Assembly (NCBI GenBank): GCA_044359525.1
Contig: JBIKLY010000001.1
Span: 1-64,000, forward strand
DNA: 64,000 nt
Direction: 5' to 3'
From: CAJBIL01 sp044359525
Lineage (GTDB): Bacteria; Pseudomonadota; Gammaproteobacteria; Burkholderiales; Rhodocyclaceae
This document shows positions 16,797 through 26,168 of the stretch, piece after piece; positions within the stretch are counted from its first letter, which is position 1, and every line of letters starts with the position of its first letter. The notes beneath the pieces were generated by a model that had not been told where the DNA came from, did not search any database, and saw only the letters and a list, made by a program, of their open reading frames with translations. Made by a program: the position numbers and the translations under genes.

Positions 16797-18278
16797 GTGC
16801 TGAAAATCCTGTTGCTTCTGCCTTTGTTCGGCGCCCTGTTGCTTACGTTGCTGCCGGGCCGCAAGGTCGATCTGCTGCGTCATGTTGCGGCGCTGGTGAC
16901 CGGCGCAACGGCAATATGTTCCTGGTGGGTGCTGGCCGGTTTCGAGCCGGGTATCGCCGATTTTCAGTTCTTTGAAACGCGCCCGTGGAATCCCCGTGTC
17001 GGTTCCAGCTTTGCGCTGGGCGTCGATGGTTTTTCGCTACCCATGGTTTTGCTGGCGACCATGCTGACCTTTGTCGCGGTGCTCGCTTCGAGCGGCATTC
17101 GCACGGGCGCTAAAGTTTACTACGCACTCATTTTATTCCTTGAATCGGCCGTGCTCGGTGTTTTTACGGCACGCGACTGGTCGCTCTTTTATGTTTTCTG
17201 GGAGCTGACGCTGATCCCGTTGTTCTTCCTTATTGACCGAATGGGTGGGCCCAACCGCCATCGGGCGGCGCTTAATTTTGTGCTGTACACGATGGGCGGC
17301 TCGGTGTTCATGCTGGTTTCTTTTTTGCTGCTTTACGATGCCGCGCCGGAGCACAGCTTCGCCATGGCCGACATGGCGACGGGCGGTGCGACCTTGCCGG
17401 TAAAAACGCAGGTACTGATCTTCGTTGGCCTCCTCCTTGGTTTTGGCGTGAAAATGCCCATTGTCTTCTTGCATGGCTGGCTGCCGCTGGCCGATGTGGA
17501 GGCGCCGAGTCCGGTCGCCATTCTGCTTTCCGGTCTCCTGCAAAAAATGGGAGCCTACGGTTTGATCCGCGCCGTTGCTACCTTGCCAGGTGCCGCACTG
17601 GTGCTGCAGGACTGGCTGGCGGTGCTCGCTTTCGTCGGCATTGTTTACGGCGCGGTGCTGGCCTGGCGACAAACCAATCTGAAAGCCATCGTTGCCTACT
17701 CGTCGATTTCGCACATGGGCGTCGTGCTGCTCGGTATCGCCACGCTCAACGTCGCCGGCCTGAGTGGCGCGGTGATGCAGATGGTGGCGCATGGCCTGAC
17801 GGCGGGCATGCTCTTTCTGCTGATCGGTTTGTTGCAGGAGCGTACGCAAACCTGCGATCTGCTTGCCTACGGGTCGCTCAACAAAAGTGCGCCGCGCTTT
17901 GCCGTCTTGCTCGTCTTCGCCTTTCTGGCGGCAGTTGGCCCGCCGGGCAGCGCCGGTTTTATCGCCGAACTGCATGTGTTGATTGGTGGTTTTGAACGCT
18001 GGGGCGGCTGGTTGCCGGTGCTTTCGGTTGCCGTGATGATCAGCGCCGCCTATGCCTTGCGCGTTATTCGCCGACTATCGACCGGGCCGCAACGCGCACC
18101 CGGAAGTCCCGGTCTGGGTGCTTTCAACGTTGCCGTTTTTACCGACCTGAGCCGCGTGGAGGTTGCTTGTGCCGGCTTGCTTGCCGCCGGGGTCGTATTT
18201 GTCGGGTTTTTCCCTTCTCCCTTGCTCGGGTTGATCGCCGCTTCGGTGGCGCAACTGGCGCGTCAGTTCGGTGTTTGA
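16797..18278 (+). CDS. NuoM-like antiporter-type membrane subunit (first of four)
   Basis: The start is placed at GTG 16797, with AAGGGG 6 nt upstream; an ATG 150 bp earlier would add a non-hydrophobic extension. The 493-aa polytopic protein belongs to the NuoL/M/N-MrpA/D family. Its proton-channel residues are kept: E136 in FWELTLIP (TM5), Lys in GFGVKMP (TM7), Lys in LLQKMGAYG (TM8) and Glu in GFIAELHVL (TM12). No other complex I genes are present. It overlaps dabA by 8 bp and probably energises that protein. The name NuoM would be misleading. Confidence 0.85.
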   Translation: MLKILLLLPLFGALLLTLLPGRKVDLLRHVAALVTGATAICSWWVLAGFEPGIADFQFFETRPWNPRVGSSFALGVDGFSLPMVLLATMLTFVAVLASSGIRTGAKVYYALILFLESAVLGVFTARDWSLFYVFWELTLIPLFFLIDRMGGPNRHRAALNFVLYTMGGSVFMLVSFLLLYDAAPEHSFAMADMATGGATLPVKTQVLIFVGLLLGFGVKMPIVFLHGWLPLADVEAPSPVAILLSGLLQKMGAYGLIRAVATLPGAALVLQDWLAVLAFVGIVYGAVLAWRQTNLKAIVAYSSISHMGVVLLGIATLNVAGLSGAVMQMVAHGLTAGMLFLLIGLLQERTQTCDLLAYGSLNKSAPRFAVLLVFAFLAAVGPPGSAGFIAELHVLIGGFERWGGWLPVLSVAVMISAAYALRVIRRLSTGPQRAPGSPGLGAFNVAVFTDLSRVEVACAGLLAAGVVFVGFFPSPLLGLIAASVAQLARQFGV

Positions 18279-21200
18279 CGTGAGTGACGACGTAAACCAC
18301 GACGTGACTAACGATGTGAATCTCCACCTGAATCCCGCTGGGGGCGAATCGGTGGATATTCTGGTGCGGCTGCAAGCCTGCCTGCATCATCTTGAGCACA
18401 TCCTCCCGGCGCAGGCGCCGCTACGCGACTTCGTGCATCACAACACCTTGCATGGTTTCCAGCATTTGCCTTTTGCGCAGGCGTTGGGCGAAGCCGGGCG
18501 GCTGATCGGCGCCACGCCCTGGCTGCCCGAGGCGCGCTGCCGGGCGCTGTTTGAGGAGGGACGGATCAACACCGCCGATCTTGATGCGGCGCTGCGTCAG
18601 TTACCAGGCGCCGATGCCGGGCGGGTGCTGGTGTCCGGCACGGCGCGCGAGATTTGCCGGGGTGATGTGTTGCTTGCGGCCTTGCGACATCCGCTGGGCG
18701 ATATTGCGCCGATTACGCCCGTCGGCTTGCGCTGGCAGATCGAGGAACACGCGGCATTTGAACGCCTGCAGGCAGATGTTGACGACGACGTGCGGCGACG
18801 CTTACTGGTCGCCGCAGCGGCCAGCGGGCTCGCTCAGGAAGCGGATGTGGTCGCCGATCTGTGGGCCGCAGCATGCGAGGTGCTCGAAGCGAGCGCGCCT
18901 GCGGCCAATCCGCAGGATGCCGGCAGTCATCTGTTTGATGATTTCTGGGAAGAGGAGCGGCGTGTTGTGCCGCCGTGGGAGAAGGAGGCCGCCAAGCTTT
19001 GGAACGGGATGGTTGCGCGGCTTGGCGGTGACTGGACGCTAGGCGCATTGCTCGCCCGTCTGACCGGTGAAGATGTAAGTCAGGCCTTGCGGCCGACGCT
19101 GATCCGCCATCTGGCCGCGCACCTCGATCAGGGGCTGGCGGCCTGGCACAGTCCGGCGCGTCAGCAGGGCTTTTTCGCGGCCTGGCGGCTCAGTGCCGGA
19201 CATGACATAAGCTGGGGGCTGGATGATCTGCCGAGTGCGCGGCGCGAGATTGACCGCTTGCCCACCGATCCCTTACAGGTCATTGTCGAGGAGTTGGGGC
19301 GTCTCGGACCGGACGAGTCGCACTGGTGTAGCTATGTCGAACGCCTCGCACTGGAGTTGCCGGGCTGGTCGGGAATGTTCCTGCAGCGTCAGTTGCGTTC
19401 CGGCAAGCCGGGGCTCAGTCAGGCCGGTGAAGCGCCGGTGGCGATGCTCGACTATCTGGCGGTACGGCTGGTGCTCGAGCGTCTGTATGCCGAACATCTG
19501 GTCAGCCGCGTCTGGAAGCTGCCGCTGCTGCTGTCGGAACTCGGCGACTATTTTCTCTGCCATCCCGCCGAACTTTGGGTGCGTCACGCTTGCGCCGAGG
19601 GCGTATTGCCGGAAGACCTGCAGGATGTCGTCGGGCCGTGCATGGCTGCGTCCGCCAACGAAAAAGCCGATGACTGGGAACATTTCGCGCAGCGCTTGAG
19701 CAGTGGGCAGGGCGCCCGCGAAGCAGCGGCAAAGGTTAGCGGTATTGCGGCCTGGCCGCTCTTCCGGCTGGCCCAGCAGCTGGGTCTTTGTGGGCGTGAA
19801 TTGCGTGAAATCGGCTGCGCCGGGGCTAGTGCCTTGCTGCAAACACTCGCGTCGTTTGACGTCGATCAGCGTGGCCACGCATGGTTGCTGGCTTACGAGC
19901 ATCATTACCGGCAGCAGATATTTTCAGCACTGACCGCCAATCATGATCGGTCGCATGACTATGCAAAGCATCCGGCGCACCGGATTGCCGCGCAGATGGT
20001 GTTTTGCATGGATGACCGCGAGGAAGGCGCGCGCCGTCATATCGAGGAATTTAATCCGGCCATCGAGACTTTCGGTGCTGCCGGATTTTTTGGTGTGCCG
20101 ATACTCTGGCAGGGGCTTGATGATGCGTCGCCCAGTGCGCTGTGCCCGATCGTTGTTCGCCCGCCAAATGCCTTGTACGAGCAGGTGGCGCCGGGCAGCG
20201 AAACGGCGCAGGCCGTGCATCAGCGGCGGCGTGGCTGGCTTCTCGCGTGGCGTGAACGTCTGCATCAGGGCAGCCGGCGCGGCTTGCTGCAGTCGCCGCT
20301 GCTGACCACGCTCGCCGCTCCCTTTGCGCTGTTTGGCCTCTTGTTGCGCACCCTGGCGCCAGCACGTTTCGCAGCATTGTCGGGGCGTCTGGTCAGTGCT
20401 TTCGACCGGCCTGTTCCAGGTGCCCTGACGCTCACCGCCGACGCTGCGGAAGCGGCGCGCACGGCCAGCGCAGACGCACCGCGCATCGGCTTTAGCGAGC
20501 TTGAGCAGGTCGAGCGGGTTTACGGATTCTTGCGCGCCATTGGGCTGACCGCCGACTTCGCGCCGCTGGTGGTGATCGTTGGGCATGGCTCGAACAGCCC
20601 GAACAATCCGCATCTTGCCGCCTACGATTGCGGCGCCTGCTCGGGGCGTCACGGCGGTGCCAACGCCCGCGTTTTTGCGGCACTGGCCAACCGGCCGGAA
20701 GTGCGTACACAGCTCGCGGCGCGGGGCATGCTCATCACGGCGTCGACCTGGTTTGTCGGCGCCGAGCACAACACCTGCGATGAAGCGGTCGACTGGTACG
20801 ATCTCGATACCGTGCCGCCGAGCCACCGTCAAGCGCTGGCCGATCTGCGCCGTGATACCGCCGAGGCCTTGCGCTTGTACGCCGTTGAGCGCTGCCGCCG
20901 TTTTGCTTCGGCACCGCGCACACCTTCGCCGGAGAGCGGCTTGCAGCATCTTGCCAATCGCCGTCATGACATTGCACAGCCGCGGCCGGAGCTTGGCCAT
21001 GCGACCATCGCCGCTGCGTTCATCGGCCGTCGCGCGATGAGCCGTGGGGTGTTTTTTGACCGGCGCGCTTTTCTCATTTCCTACGATCCGGCACAGGACG
21101 CCGACGGCAAAATTCTTGAAGCGACCTTGCTGACGGCCGGGCCGGTCGGTGCGGGCATCAGTCTCGAATATTATTTCTCGACCGTTGATAACGAAGGCTT

Positions 21201-21609
21201 TGGTTGCGGCACCAAGGTCATGCACAACGTTGCCGGCCTGCTTGGCGTGATGGAAGGCGCCAACTCCGACCTACGCACGGGCTTGCCGCAGCAGATGATC
21301 GAAATCCACGAGGCGATGCGTTTGCTTGTCGTCGTCGAGCAGACAACTGAGCTGCTCAGCGCGCTCTATCAACGCCAGCCGGCGCTGCAGGAATTGATCG
21401 GCAACGGCTGGATCGTGCTCGCTGCCAAGCATCCGGAAAGCGCAGAGATTCAGCTGTTCGATCCGGCGCAGGGCTGGCAGGTCTGGAACGAAAATAGTGG
21501 TGATGCAAAGTGTATGACGGAAGTCGAGCGTTCGCTCGACTGGTTCAGCGGGCAGAGCGAGCCGCTGCCGCCCGTACTGTTGCGGCGACCGCTGGCGGTG
21601 GCGACATGA
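18271..21609 (+). CDS. dabA: DabA-type inorganic carbon transporter subunit (DUF2309)
   Basis: A 1112-aa UPF0753/DUF2309 protein. Characterised DabA proteins act with a NuoL-like DabB to take up CO2/bicarbonate, through a zinc site like that of beta-carbonic anhydrase. The four ligands are visible: C579 and D581 in FCMDDRE, H772 in VGHGSNS, and C787 in CGACSGRHGG. The His-Cys spacing of 15 equals that reported for the Halothiobacillus protein (H524/C539). VHHNTLHGFQHLPF near residue 50 is another family mark. It is considerably longer than many DabA proteins. The start is GTG 18271 or GTG 18280. It ends in an ATGA overlap with dabB. Confidence 0.88.
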   Translation: MFDVSDDVNHDVTNDVNLHLNPAGGESVDILVRLQACLHHLEHILPAQAPLRDFVHHNTLHGFQHLPFAQALGEAGRLIGATPWLPEARCRALFEEGRINTADLDAALRQLPGADAGRVLVSGTAREICRGDVLLAALRHPLGDIAPITPVGLRWQIEEHAAFERLQADVDDDVRRRLLVAAAASGLAQEADVVADLWAAACEVLEASAPAANPQDAGSHLFDDFWEEERRVVPPWEKEAAKLWNGMVARLGGDWTLGALLARLTGEDVSQALRPTLIRHLAAHLDQGLAAWHSPARQQGFFAAWRLSAGHDISWGLDDLPSARREIDRLPTDPLQVIVEELGRLGPDESHWCSYVERLALELPGWSGMFLQRQLRSGKPGLSQAGEAPVAMLDYLAVRLVLERLYAEHLVSRVWKLPLLLSELGDYFLCHPAELWVRHACAEGVLPEDLQDVVGPCMAASANEKADDWEHFAQRLSSGQGAREAAAKVSGIAAWPLFRLAQQLGLCGRELREIGCAGASALLQTLASFDVDQRGHAWLLAYEHHYRQQIFSALTANHDRSHDYAKHPAHRIAAQMVFCMDDREEGARRHIEEFNPAIETFGAAGFFGVPILWQGLDDASPSALCPIVVRPPNALYEQVAPGSETAQAVHQRRRGWLLAWRERLHQGSRRGLLQSPLLTTLAAPFALFGLLLRTLAPARFAALSGRLVSAFDRPVPGALTLTADAAEAARTASADAPRIGFSELEQVERVYGFLRAIGLTADFAPLVVIVGHGSNSPNNPHLAAYDCGACSGRHGGANARVFAALANRPEVRTQLAARGMLITASTWFVGAEHNTCDEAVDWYDLDTVPPSHRQALADLRRDTAEALRLYAVERCRRFASAPRTPSPESGLQHLANRRHDIAQPRPELGHATIAAAFIGRRAMSRGVFFDRRAFLISYDPAQDADGKILEATLLTAGPVGAGISLEYYFSTVDNEGFGCGTKVMHNVAGLLGVMEGANSDLRTGLPQQMIEIHEAMRLLVVVEQTTELLSALYQRQPALQELIGNGWIVLAAKHPESAEIQLFDPAQGWQVWNENSGDAKCMTEVERSLDWFSGQSEPLPPVLLRRPLAVAT

Positions 21610-23159
21610 GCACGCTCGACTGCCTGTTGTCTGCGCTGGCGGCCACTGTCCATCTGGTCTGGCTGGCGCCGCTGTTACCGTTGCTGGCGGCGGCAATGAT
21701 CGGCCTGCATCTGCTGGCGAGGCGACAAACTTCAGACACGCAGGAGCCGGATATTGCCGGCCTGGCGTCTGGCGCCGCGCTTGGCGTGTTGCTGCTTTTA
21801 TTGGTCTTCGATCTGTCGGCGCTGGGCGGCGCGCTGCCGGGCTATTTCGCGGTGGGTGAGTGGCTGGTGCTCAGTTCGGTGCCGGTGCGCCTGTCGTTCA
21901 TTGTTGACAGCACCAGCCTGAGCGTCGCCACGCTGATCGCGCTGATCGGCTGGATCGTCCTGCGCTTTTCGACGACTTATCTGCACCGCGAGCCTGGTTA
22001 TCGCCGTTATTTTTTCGCGATGAGCCTGTTTCTTTCCGGCATGTTGCTGATCGTTCTGGGCGGCAATCTGGTGCTTGTTTTTACCGGCTGGGAGTTGTGC
22101 GGCTTCAGCTCTTGGATGCTCATCGGCTATGCCTGGCACCGGCCGCAGGCAAGCGCCAACGCGCTGTTCGCTTTTTTGACCAACCGCGTTGGCGATGCCG
22201 GATTCCTGCTCGGCATTGCGCTCGCCGTGTGGTCGGTGGGGACGACCGAGTGGCCGGGATTGGCCGGTGACGGCAATCTGGCGACGGTGACGGTACGCTT
22301 GCTGGTGTTCGGTCTAGTTGTTGCTGCGCTGGCCAAATCGGCGCAGTTGCCTTTCTCGCCGTGGATCGCAAGGGCGCTTGAAGGGCCGACGCCGTCATCG
22401 GCGGTTTTCTACGGTTCGCTGATGGTTCACGCCGGCGTCTATCTGTTGCTGCGGCTTGAGCCTTTGCTGGTTCAGGTACCGGACATCATGGCGCTGATCG
22501 CCATCGCCGGGTTGCTGACGGCGCTCTACGGCTATCTGTGCGCACTGGTGCAGAGTGATGTCAAATCGGCGCTGATTTTTTCCACCGTGACGCAGGTCGG
22601 ACTGATGTTTTTCGCCTGTGGTCTTGGCTTCTTCGAGCTGGCCACCTGGCATCTTTGTCTGCACGCGGCATGGCGTGCCTACCAGTTTCTTCTGGCGCCA
22701 TCCTACATGCACCTCGTCGCTCAGCCGGCGCGCCCCGCACCGCACTGGCTGGCCGCCCGTCCGTGGCTCTATACCGCAGCCCTGCAACGATTCTGGATCG
22801 AGTCGCTGGCGCACAGCCTGCTCACCCGGCCGACGCTGGGGCTGGGGCGCGATGTGCGGGTGCTTGACGAACAGGTGATCGACCGGATAATCGGTGTGCC
22901 GCTCGAAGACGCGCCGGATGATGCGCGCGACACCGCCGCCGACGATCTGATTCGTGGTCACGGCCTGGCCGGGCGGCTACTGTCCCGCATTTCCGAAACC
23001 TTGCAGCGCATCGAAACGCATCTCTTGCTCAGTGGCAGCGATGTGCTGCGGCAGCGCTTGCGCCGTGCCGGTGAATACATGGAAGCGATTGATCTATTGA
23101 TTGAACATCCGCGCTATCTGATGCTGATGGTGATGGCAACTTTTGTGGTGATCCTGTGA
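21606..23159 (+). CDS. dabB: DabB: NuoL-like partner of DabA
   Basis: A 517-aa NuoL-family polytopic protein starting in the ATGA overlap with dabA. DabB is thought to couple cation flow to CO2 capture by DabA. Visible marks are the TM5 Glu E163 in TGWELCGFSSW, Lys in LAKSAQLPFSPW, EGPTPSSAVFYGSLMVHAGVYL (split here by the channel His), and Lys in QSDVKSAL. At the TM12 position where NuoL has Lys (HAFFKALLF) this protein has Arg (HAAWRAYQF). It lacks NuoL's long C-terminal amphipathic helix, like other DabB proteins. The C-terminal ~110 residues are charged and cytoplasmic. Confidence 0.86.
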   Translation: MSTLDCLLSALAATVHLVWLAPLLPLLAAAMIGLHLLARRQTSDTQEPDIAGLASGAALGVLLLLLVFDLSALGGALPGYFAVGEWLVLSSVPVRLSFIVDSTSLSVATLIALIGWIVLRFSTTYLHREPGYRRYFFAMSLFLSGMLLIVLGGNLVLVFTGWELCGFSSWMLIGYAWHRPQASANALFAFLTNRVGDAGFLLGIALAVWSVGTTEWPGLAGDGNLATVTVRLLVFGLVVAALAKSAQLPFSPWIARALEGPTPSSAVFYGSLMVHAGVYLLLRLEPLLVQVPDIMALIAIAGLLTALYGYLCALVQSDVKSALIFSTVTQVGLMFFACGLGFFELATWHLCLHAAWRAYQFLLAPSYMHLVAQPARPAPHWLAARPWLYTAALQRFWIESLAHSLLTRPTLGLGRDVRVLDEQVIDRIIGVPLEDAPDDARDTAADDLIRGHGLAGRLLSRISETLQRIETHLLLSGSDVLRQRLRRAGEYMEAIDLLIEHPRYLMLMVMATFVVIL

Positions 23160-24658
23160 TCAGCGAACTGCCCTGGGCCGCTCATGCCAATTACCCGCTG
23201 CTGGCGACCTTGCAGTGGTTGCCGCTGGTCGGTGCAGGTTTGCTGATGATCATGCGCGAAGCGCAACTGGCCGTATTCTTCGGCCGGCTGTTTGCCATCG
23301 TCGAGCTTGGTGTGGCTGTCGATCTTTACCGGCGGATCGATGCTTCGACCAGCATGCTGCAGTTCGCCGAACGTGTGGATATGTTCGCTTATCACGCGGC
23401 CGCCGATGGCATCACCGTACTTTTTGTTCTGCTCACGGCGCTGCTCGGCCTGTTGCTGACTTTCTACGGCATGGCGCGTGAACTGATGGCGCCGGCACGC
23501 CTGATTGCCGTTTTGCTGGTTATTGAATCGGCGCTGATGGTCATGCTGACGACGATGAATCTGCTGTGGTTTGCCGGCGCGGCGGCGATCCAGTTGGCGC
23601 TGGTCGGTTACCTGCTCTGGCGTTGGGCTTCGGCCGAAGAAGCCAGTCAGGCACTGTCGCGATTTCTGCAGTATCAGGGCTTTGGCTGGTGCCTGTTTGT
23701 TGCCGGCGCCGTGGTGCTCGGCTGGAGTCATGCCGACGCAACCGGCGGGCGCTGGAGTTTCGATTTCTTCGATTTGCTGCAGACACCGCCGCTTGGTAAA
23801 TTCCAGTCGGCCGCTTTCTTTCTGCTGTTTTACGGGCTGGCCATTCGCACACCGCTCTTTCCCTTGCATGGCTGGCTACCGAATACTGCCAGACACGGCC
23901 TGATCGCCGTCGGCCCGGTGTTGCTGCTCGGCGTCAAGGTTGGCATCTATGGCATGGCGCGTTTTGTCCTGCCACTTACCGCCGAGGCGGTCATGGTCTG
24001 GCAGCCCTATGTCGTTGCCTTCGCCATGGTCGGCGTGTTTTACGCGGCGATTCTTGCGCTGTTGCAGGTCAATCTGCGGCGTCTGATGGCGTTTGCCGTG
24101 GTCAGCCACACCAGCCTGATCGTTATCGGCTTATTCACCCTGCATCCCGCCGGCCTGCAGGGTGCCGTGCTGTTGTCGGTTAATTTCGGGCTGGCTGTTA
24201 CCGTGATGCTGTTGATGGTCGGTTATGTTTATCGTCGCACCGGGACAACCGATCTGGCGAGCCTTGGTGGCTTGTTCGACCGCATTCCGTTTATCGCCAT
24301 CACTTTTCTGATCGGCGGCCTGTCGATTCTCGGCATGCCCGGCACGCCCGGTTTCGATGCCGCGCATCTGGTACTTGAAGCCTCGATTGAAACCTTTGGC
24401 GCCCTGCCGACGGTGGCCACCGCGCTCGGCAACGTTGCCGCTGCGGGCTTTTTGCTCTGGGCTTTTCAGCGTGCTTTTCTGGCGCCACCGCCGGCGGATC
24501 TGTCGGTGAAGGACTTCGAACGAACGCTGCCAATGGAGTATTTCATCGGCGGAGTCGCGCTGCTCGTGCTGCTGCTTGCCGGCTTTTTCCCCGAGCCCTG
24601 GCTGAATCTGACCGATAGTGCAGCGACAGCACTTGGCAGGTATTTTCACCATGAATGA
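23156..24658 (+). CDS. Divergent NuoM-like subunit lacking key channel residues
   Basis: A 500-aa polytopic protein of the same superfamily. The GTG start overlaps the dabB stop (GTGA). The fold is recognisable (FPLHGWLPNTARHGLIAVGP, LLGVKVGIYGMARF, LGMPGTPGF), but proton-path residues are altered. TM5 has no Glu (LLWFAGAAAIQLAL near residue 138 replaces FxxWELTLxP). The TM7 Lys is Arg (LAIRTPLFP), and the TM12 Glu is missing (GFDAAHLVL). The TM8 Lys remains. It may be a structural subunit or use a different path. It overlaps the next gene by 8 bp. Confidence 0.82.
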   Translation: MISELPWAAHANYPLLATLQWLPLVGAGLLMIMREAQLAVFFGRLFAIVELGVAVDLYRRIDASTSMLQFAERVDMFAYHAAADGITVLFVLLTALLGLLLTFYGMARELMAPARLIAVLLVIESALMVMLTTMNLLWFAGAAAIQLALVGYLLWRWASAEEASQALSRFLQYQGFGWCLFVAGAVVLGWSHADATGGRWSFDFFDLLQTPPLGKFQSAAFFLLFYGLAIRTPLFPLHGWLPNTARHGLIAVGPVLLLGVKVGIYGMARFVLPLTAEAVMVWQPYVVAFAMVGVFYAAILALLQVNLRRLMAFAVVSHTSLIVIGLFTLHPAGLQGAVLLSVNFGLAVTVMLLMVGYVYRRTGTTDLASLGGLFDRIPFIAITFLIGGLSILGMPGTPGFDAAHLVLEASIETFGALPTVATALGNVAAAGFLLWAFQRAFLAPPPADLSVKDFERTLPMEYFIGGVALLVLLLAGFFPEPWLNLTDSAATALGRYFHHE

Positions 24659-26135
24659 GCTGGCTCAATATCCTTTGCTTACCGGTCTGCTGGCGCTGCC
24701 GATGCTTGGCGCGTTGTTTGTTGTTTCGTTTCGTGATTCGGTGTGGACGCGGCGTGTAGCGCTGGCGGCAGCGTTGCTCACGCTGCTCGTATCGCTGCTG
24801 ATTGTGGGGGCTTTTGACAGCGCGCAACGCGGCTTCCAGTTGATCGATTCGGCGCGTTGGATGCCGGGGCTCAACATCCAGTATCTGGTTGGCGTCGATG
24901 GTCTTTCGCTGCTCTTTCTGCCAGCCACCGCCTTGCTCTTCTGCGGCGCAGTGGTCGCCGGTTGGCGCAACGTTCAGGGCGCGCCGGGGCTCTATTTCGC
25001 GCTGTTGCTGATGTTTGAGGCGGCGACGCTTGGCGTGTTTTGCGCACTCGATTCGATCTTCTTTTTCTTCTGCTGGGAGCTGACGCTGTTGCCGCTCTAC
25101 TTCCTCGTCAGCCTGTGGGGTGTCGGCGGTGGGCGGCAAACGGCGGCGGTGCGCTATTTTTTCGTCATGCTGGGCGGTGGTGTGCCGTTGCTCTTTGGCC
25201 TCCTGCTGCTGGCGTTCAATCACGCGGGCGGTGGCCCGTTGGTGTTTGATCTGCCAACGCTGCTGGCCAATCCGCTGGCCAGGGATGCGCAATACCTTGT
25301 TTTTCTGCTTCTGCTCGTTGGCTTTGGCGTCAAGGTACCGCTGATCCCCTTGCATACCTGGTTGCCGGCACTGGCGATGGGCGCGCCGGCGGCGGTAACA
25401 GCCTTGCTGGTTGGCCTGAAACTGGGCGCCTACGGCCTGATCCGCTTCGTCATCCCGCTCGCGCCGCAAGCGGCGCACGAGCTGCACTGGCTGCTCGCCG
25501 GCCTCGGCACGGTGGCCATTCTCTACGGTGCGGTTGCCGCACTGGCGCAGAGCAATCTGCGCGCTGTTCTGGCGTATCTCAGCCTGTCGCATGTCGGTCT
25601 CGTCATTCTCGGCCTTGCGTCCTTTTCGGTTTCCGCGCTGCAAGGGGCGGTGTTGCAACTGCTCAACTTCAGCATGGCAGCAGGCGGGGGTTTCCTGATG
25701 CTCGCCTTCCTGCAGCGCCGCACCGGGTCGACCGACATCGCGCATCTCGGCGGCGTCGCGCACCGCATGCCGCTGTTGACCAGTTTCTTTCTGCTCTTCG
25801 GGCTGGCCGGGCTGGGCATGCCGGGGACCAGCGGTTTTCCGGCAGAATTGTTGATCATCGTCGCCACATTGCACACGCACATCGGCGCCGGTCTCGCCGC
25901 CTTGTTCGCCGTGGTGCTCGGTGCCGGCGCTTTCCTGGCACCCTTCCGCAACGCCTTTCTCGGGCCGCTGCGGCATACTGATGTCGCCGCCGCGGAAGAT
26001 CTGCAAGCGCGAGAATTGCTCGTCGCGCTGGTGCCGGCCGCGTTGTTGCTGGTGTTCGGTTTTTATCCGGCGCCGCTACTTGAATTGCTGCGGCCGGCGG
26101 CTGAGGCGTGGGTCGCCGGGGTGGGCGTTTTTTAG
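24651..26135 (+). CDS. NuoM-like antiporter-type membrane subunit (last of four)
   Basis: A 494-aa polytopic protein, the fifth gene of the cluster, starting inside the end of the previous gene. Channel residues are complete: E143 in FCWELTLLP (E144 in E. coli NuoM), Lys in GFGVKVPLIPLHTWLP, Lys in GLKLGAYGLIR, and Glu in GFPAELLII. NLRAVLAYLSLSHVG is a further NuoM mark. Together with the first gene it gives the cluster two apparently competent NuoM-like pumps in addition to DabB. A short hydrophobic reading frame follows in the same frame after its TAG. Confidence 0.86.
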   Translation: MNELAQYPLLTGLLALPMLGALFVVSFRDSVWTRRVALAAALLTLLVSLLIVGAFDSAQRGFQLIDSARWMPGLNIQYLVGVDGLSLLFLPATALLFCGAVVAGWRNVQGAPGLYFALLLMFEAATLGVFCALDSIFFFFCWELTLLPLYFLVSLWGVGGGRQTAAVRYFFVMLGGGVPLLFGLLLLAFNHAGGGPLVFDLPTLLANPLARDAQYLVFLLLLVGFGVKVPLIPLHTWLPALAMGAPAAVTALLVGLKLGAYGLIRFVIPLAPQAAHELHWLLAGLGTVAILYGAVAALAQSNLRAVLAYLSLSHVGLVILGLASFSVSALQGAVLQLLNFSMAAGGGFLMLAFLQRRTGSTDIAHLGGVAHRMPLLTSFFLLFGLAGLGMPGTSGFPAELLIIVATLHTHIGAGLAALFAVVLGAGAFLAPFRNAFLGPLRHTDVAAAEDLQARELLVALVPAALLLVFGFYPAPLLELLRPAAEAWVAGVGVF

Positions 26136-26168
26136 CGCTGCCGGGCGTCTACCGGCTACTTTTGTTGT

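Noticed and set aside
16797..26135. Respiratory complex I (nuo) operon
   Set aside because: Only NuoL/M-type genes are present, and there are four of them. No nuoA-K or quinone-site subunits are present, and a DUF2309 gene lies among them, which points to a DAB-type system.
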